Part shown: one piece after another, positions 63,631 through 64,000 of the stretch
Numbering within the stretch: position 1 is the first letter of the stretch
How the letters are laid out: every line of letters begins with the position of its first letter
NCBI RefSeq assembly: GCF_963678635.1
Contig: NC_087062.1
Location: 53,082,473 to 53,146,472 of the forward strand
From: Symsagittifera roscoffensis
Lineage: Eukaryota; Xenacoelomorpha; Acoela; Convolutidae
DNA: 64,000 nt
Direction: 5' to 3'
Notes under the pieces: model-generated
Databases searched by the model: none
Told to the model about the DNA's origin: nothing
Seen by the model: the letters and a program-made list of their open reading frames with translations, nothing else
Position numbers and translations under genes: made by a program

Positions 63631-64000
63631 AGTTGGGATTATACCGCTGATCGATGCTTTGATGGTTGTCTAGATTAGCTGCACTAGGTTGTTCTCTGAA
63701 GTTTCCTGTTCGATGGGACTAAGAACTGTACATACTCGTTTGTTCTCGACTTCAGGATGGGTGAATGGCCTTGGTATTTTAGAGTGGGAATGTTGTATCA
63801 GGCTTCGAAATAGGTTGATAGGTTGTTTGAATGGGTATCAGGATTTGAGACATTGTTTAATGGAATATCAATCATGATCATTTACAGCTTCTGAAAAACT
63901 TATCACAACAATTAGTCTCGCTCAATTACGGTGCCGATTCACTAGACATAAAAATACGTGACACAGCAAAACTTAAATACGTTGCATTGAAGTCTCTTCA

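Larger units (their letters stand above)
60935..63880 (-). mobile_element. Decayed LINE (non-LTR retrotransposon), CR1/L2/jockey-like
   Basis: Read on the minus strand: an ORF1-like part (63233-63630), an AP-endonuclease part (62334-63152) and a reverse-transcriptase part (60948-61409). Between them open frames are short and phases change, so it is defective. The 3' end stops soon after the KYLGV block (RT block 7), without the thumb or a tail, so it is 3'-truncated or deleted. A CR1/L2/jockey-type clade fits best; a specific family cannot be named. Confidence 0.75.

Overview
This is an AT-rich invertebrate-type nuclear window made mostly of mobile-element DNA. It contains Polinton/Maverick remains, a chromodomain-less Ty3/gypsy-type LTR element, LINE fragments, hAT-like and other foldback MITEs, microsatellites, introns near 56 bp and one 200-base assembly gap. 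No bacterial features are seen. The host species cannot be named from the sequence. A small-genome invertebrate such as a tunicate or cnidarian is only a guess. Layout: positions 1-25050 are one heavily rearranged Polinton fossil. It starts with a 690-bp tandem array (7 full units and part of an eighth) of an integrase-gene piece. A block of about 6.6-6.8 kb follows and is present twice in direct orientation (about 4830-11646 and 12404-18956); it carries integrase, packaging ATPase, a two-helix membrane protein and several accessory genes. Next come a compact promoter with CRE, HSE, CCAAT and TATA sites (19340-19600), protein-primed DNA polymerase B (19640-23962) and an adenain-like protease (24611-25050). 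Positions 25160-30050 hold interspersed repeats, a tandemly duplicated exon-like piece, small open frames with a TATA box, microsatellites, and the N-terminal part of a second, different Polinton-type polymerase gene (28751-30052). Positions 30140-41340 form a separate element of about 11.2 kb bounded by about 1.2-kb terminal inverted repeats. It lacks recognisable polymerase, integrase, ATPase and protease genes. Instead it carries small genes, several with a strand-strand-helix pattern like the PC4/Sub1 single-stranded-DNA-binding coactivator domain. Several of these genes have homologues with the same neighbours in the left Polinton, and the CCAAT-box spacing and CArG boxes of their promoters are conserved too. 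That helper-plus-satellite-like arrangement with host-type promoter modules is the most interesting system in the window. Positions 41340-48430 are mostly non-coding: a repeated leader block with a covarying hairpin, the gap, a MITE and a LINE reverse-transcriptase scrap. Positions 48442-54045 hold two paralogous unknown genes separated by a hAT-like MITE and a very young LTR element with identical 214-bp LTRs. From 54046 to 64000 there are degenerate repeats, a foldback element, a PPM/PP2C-like last exon with its upstream exon, two small membrane-type open frames and a decayed LINE on the minus strand. All Polinton and LTR-element parts are treated here as fossils. They are broken in many places and are described only by region.
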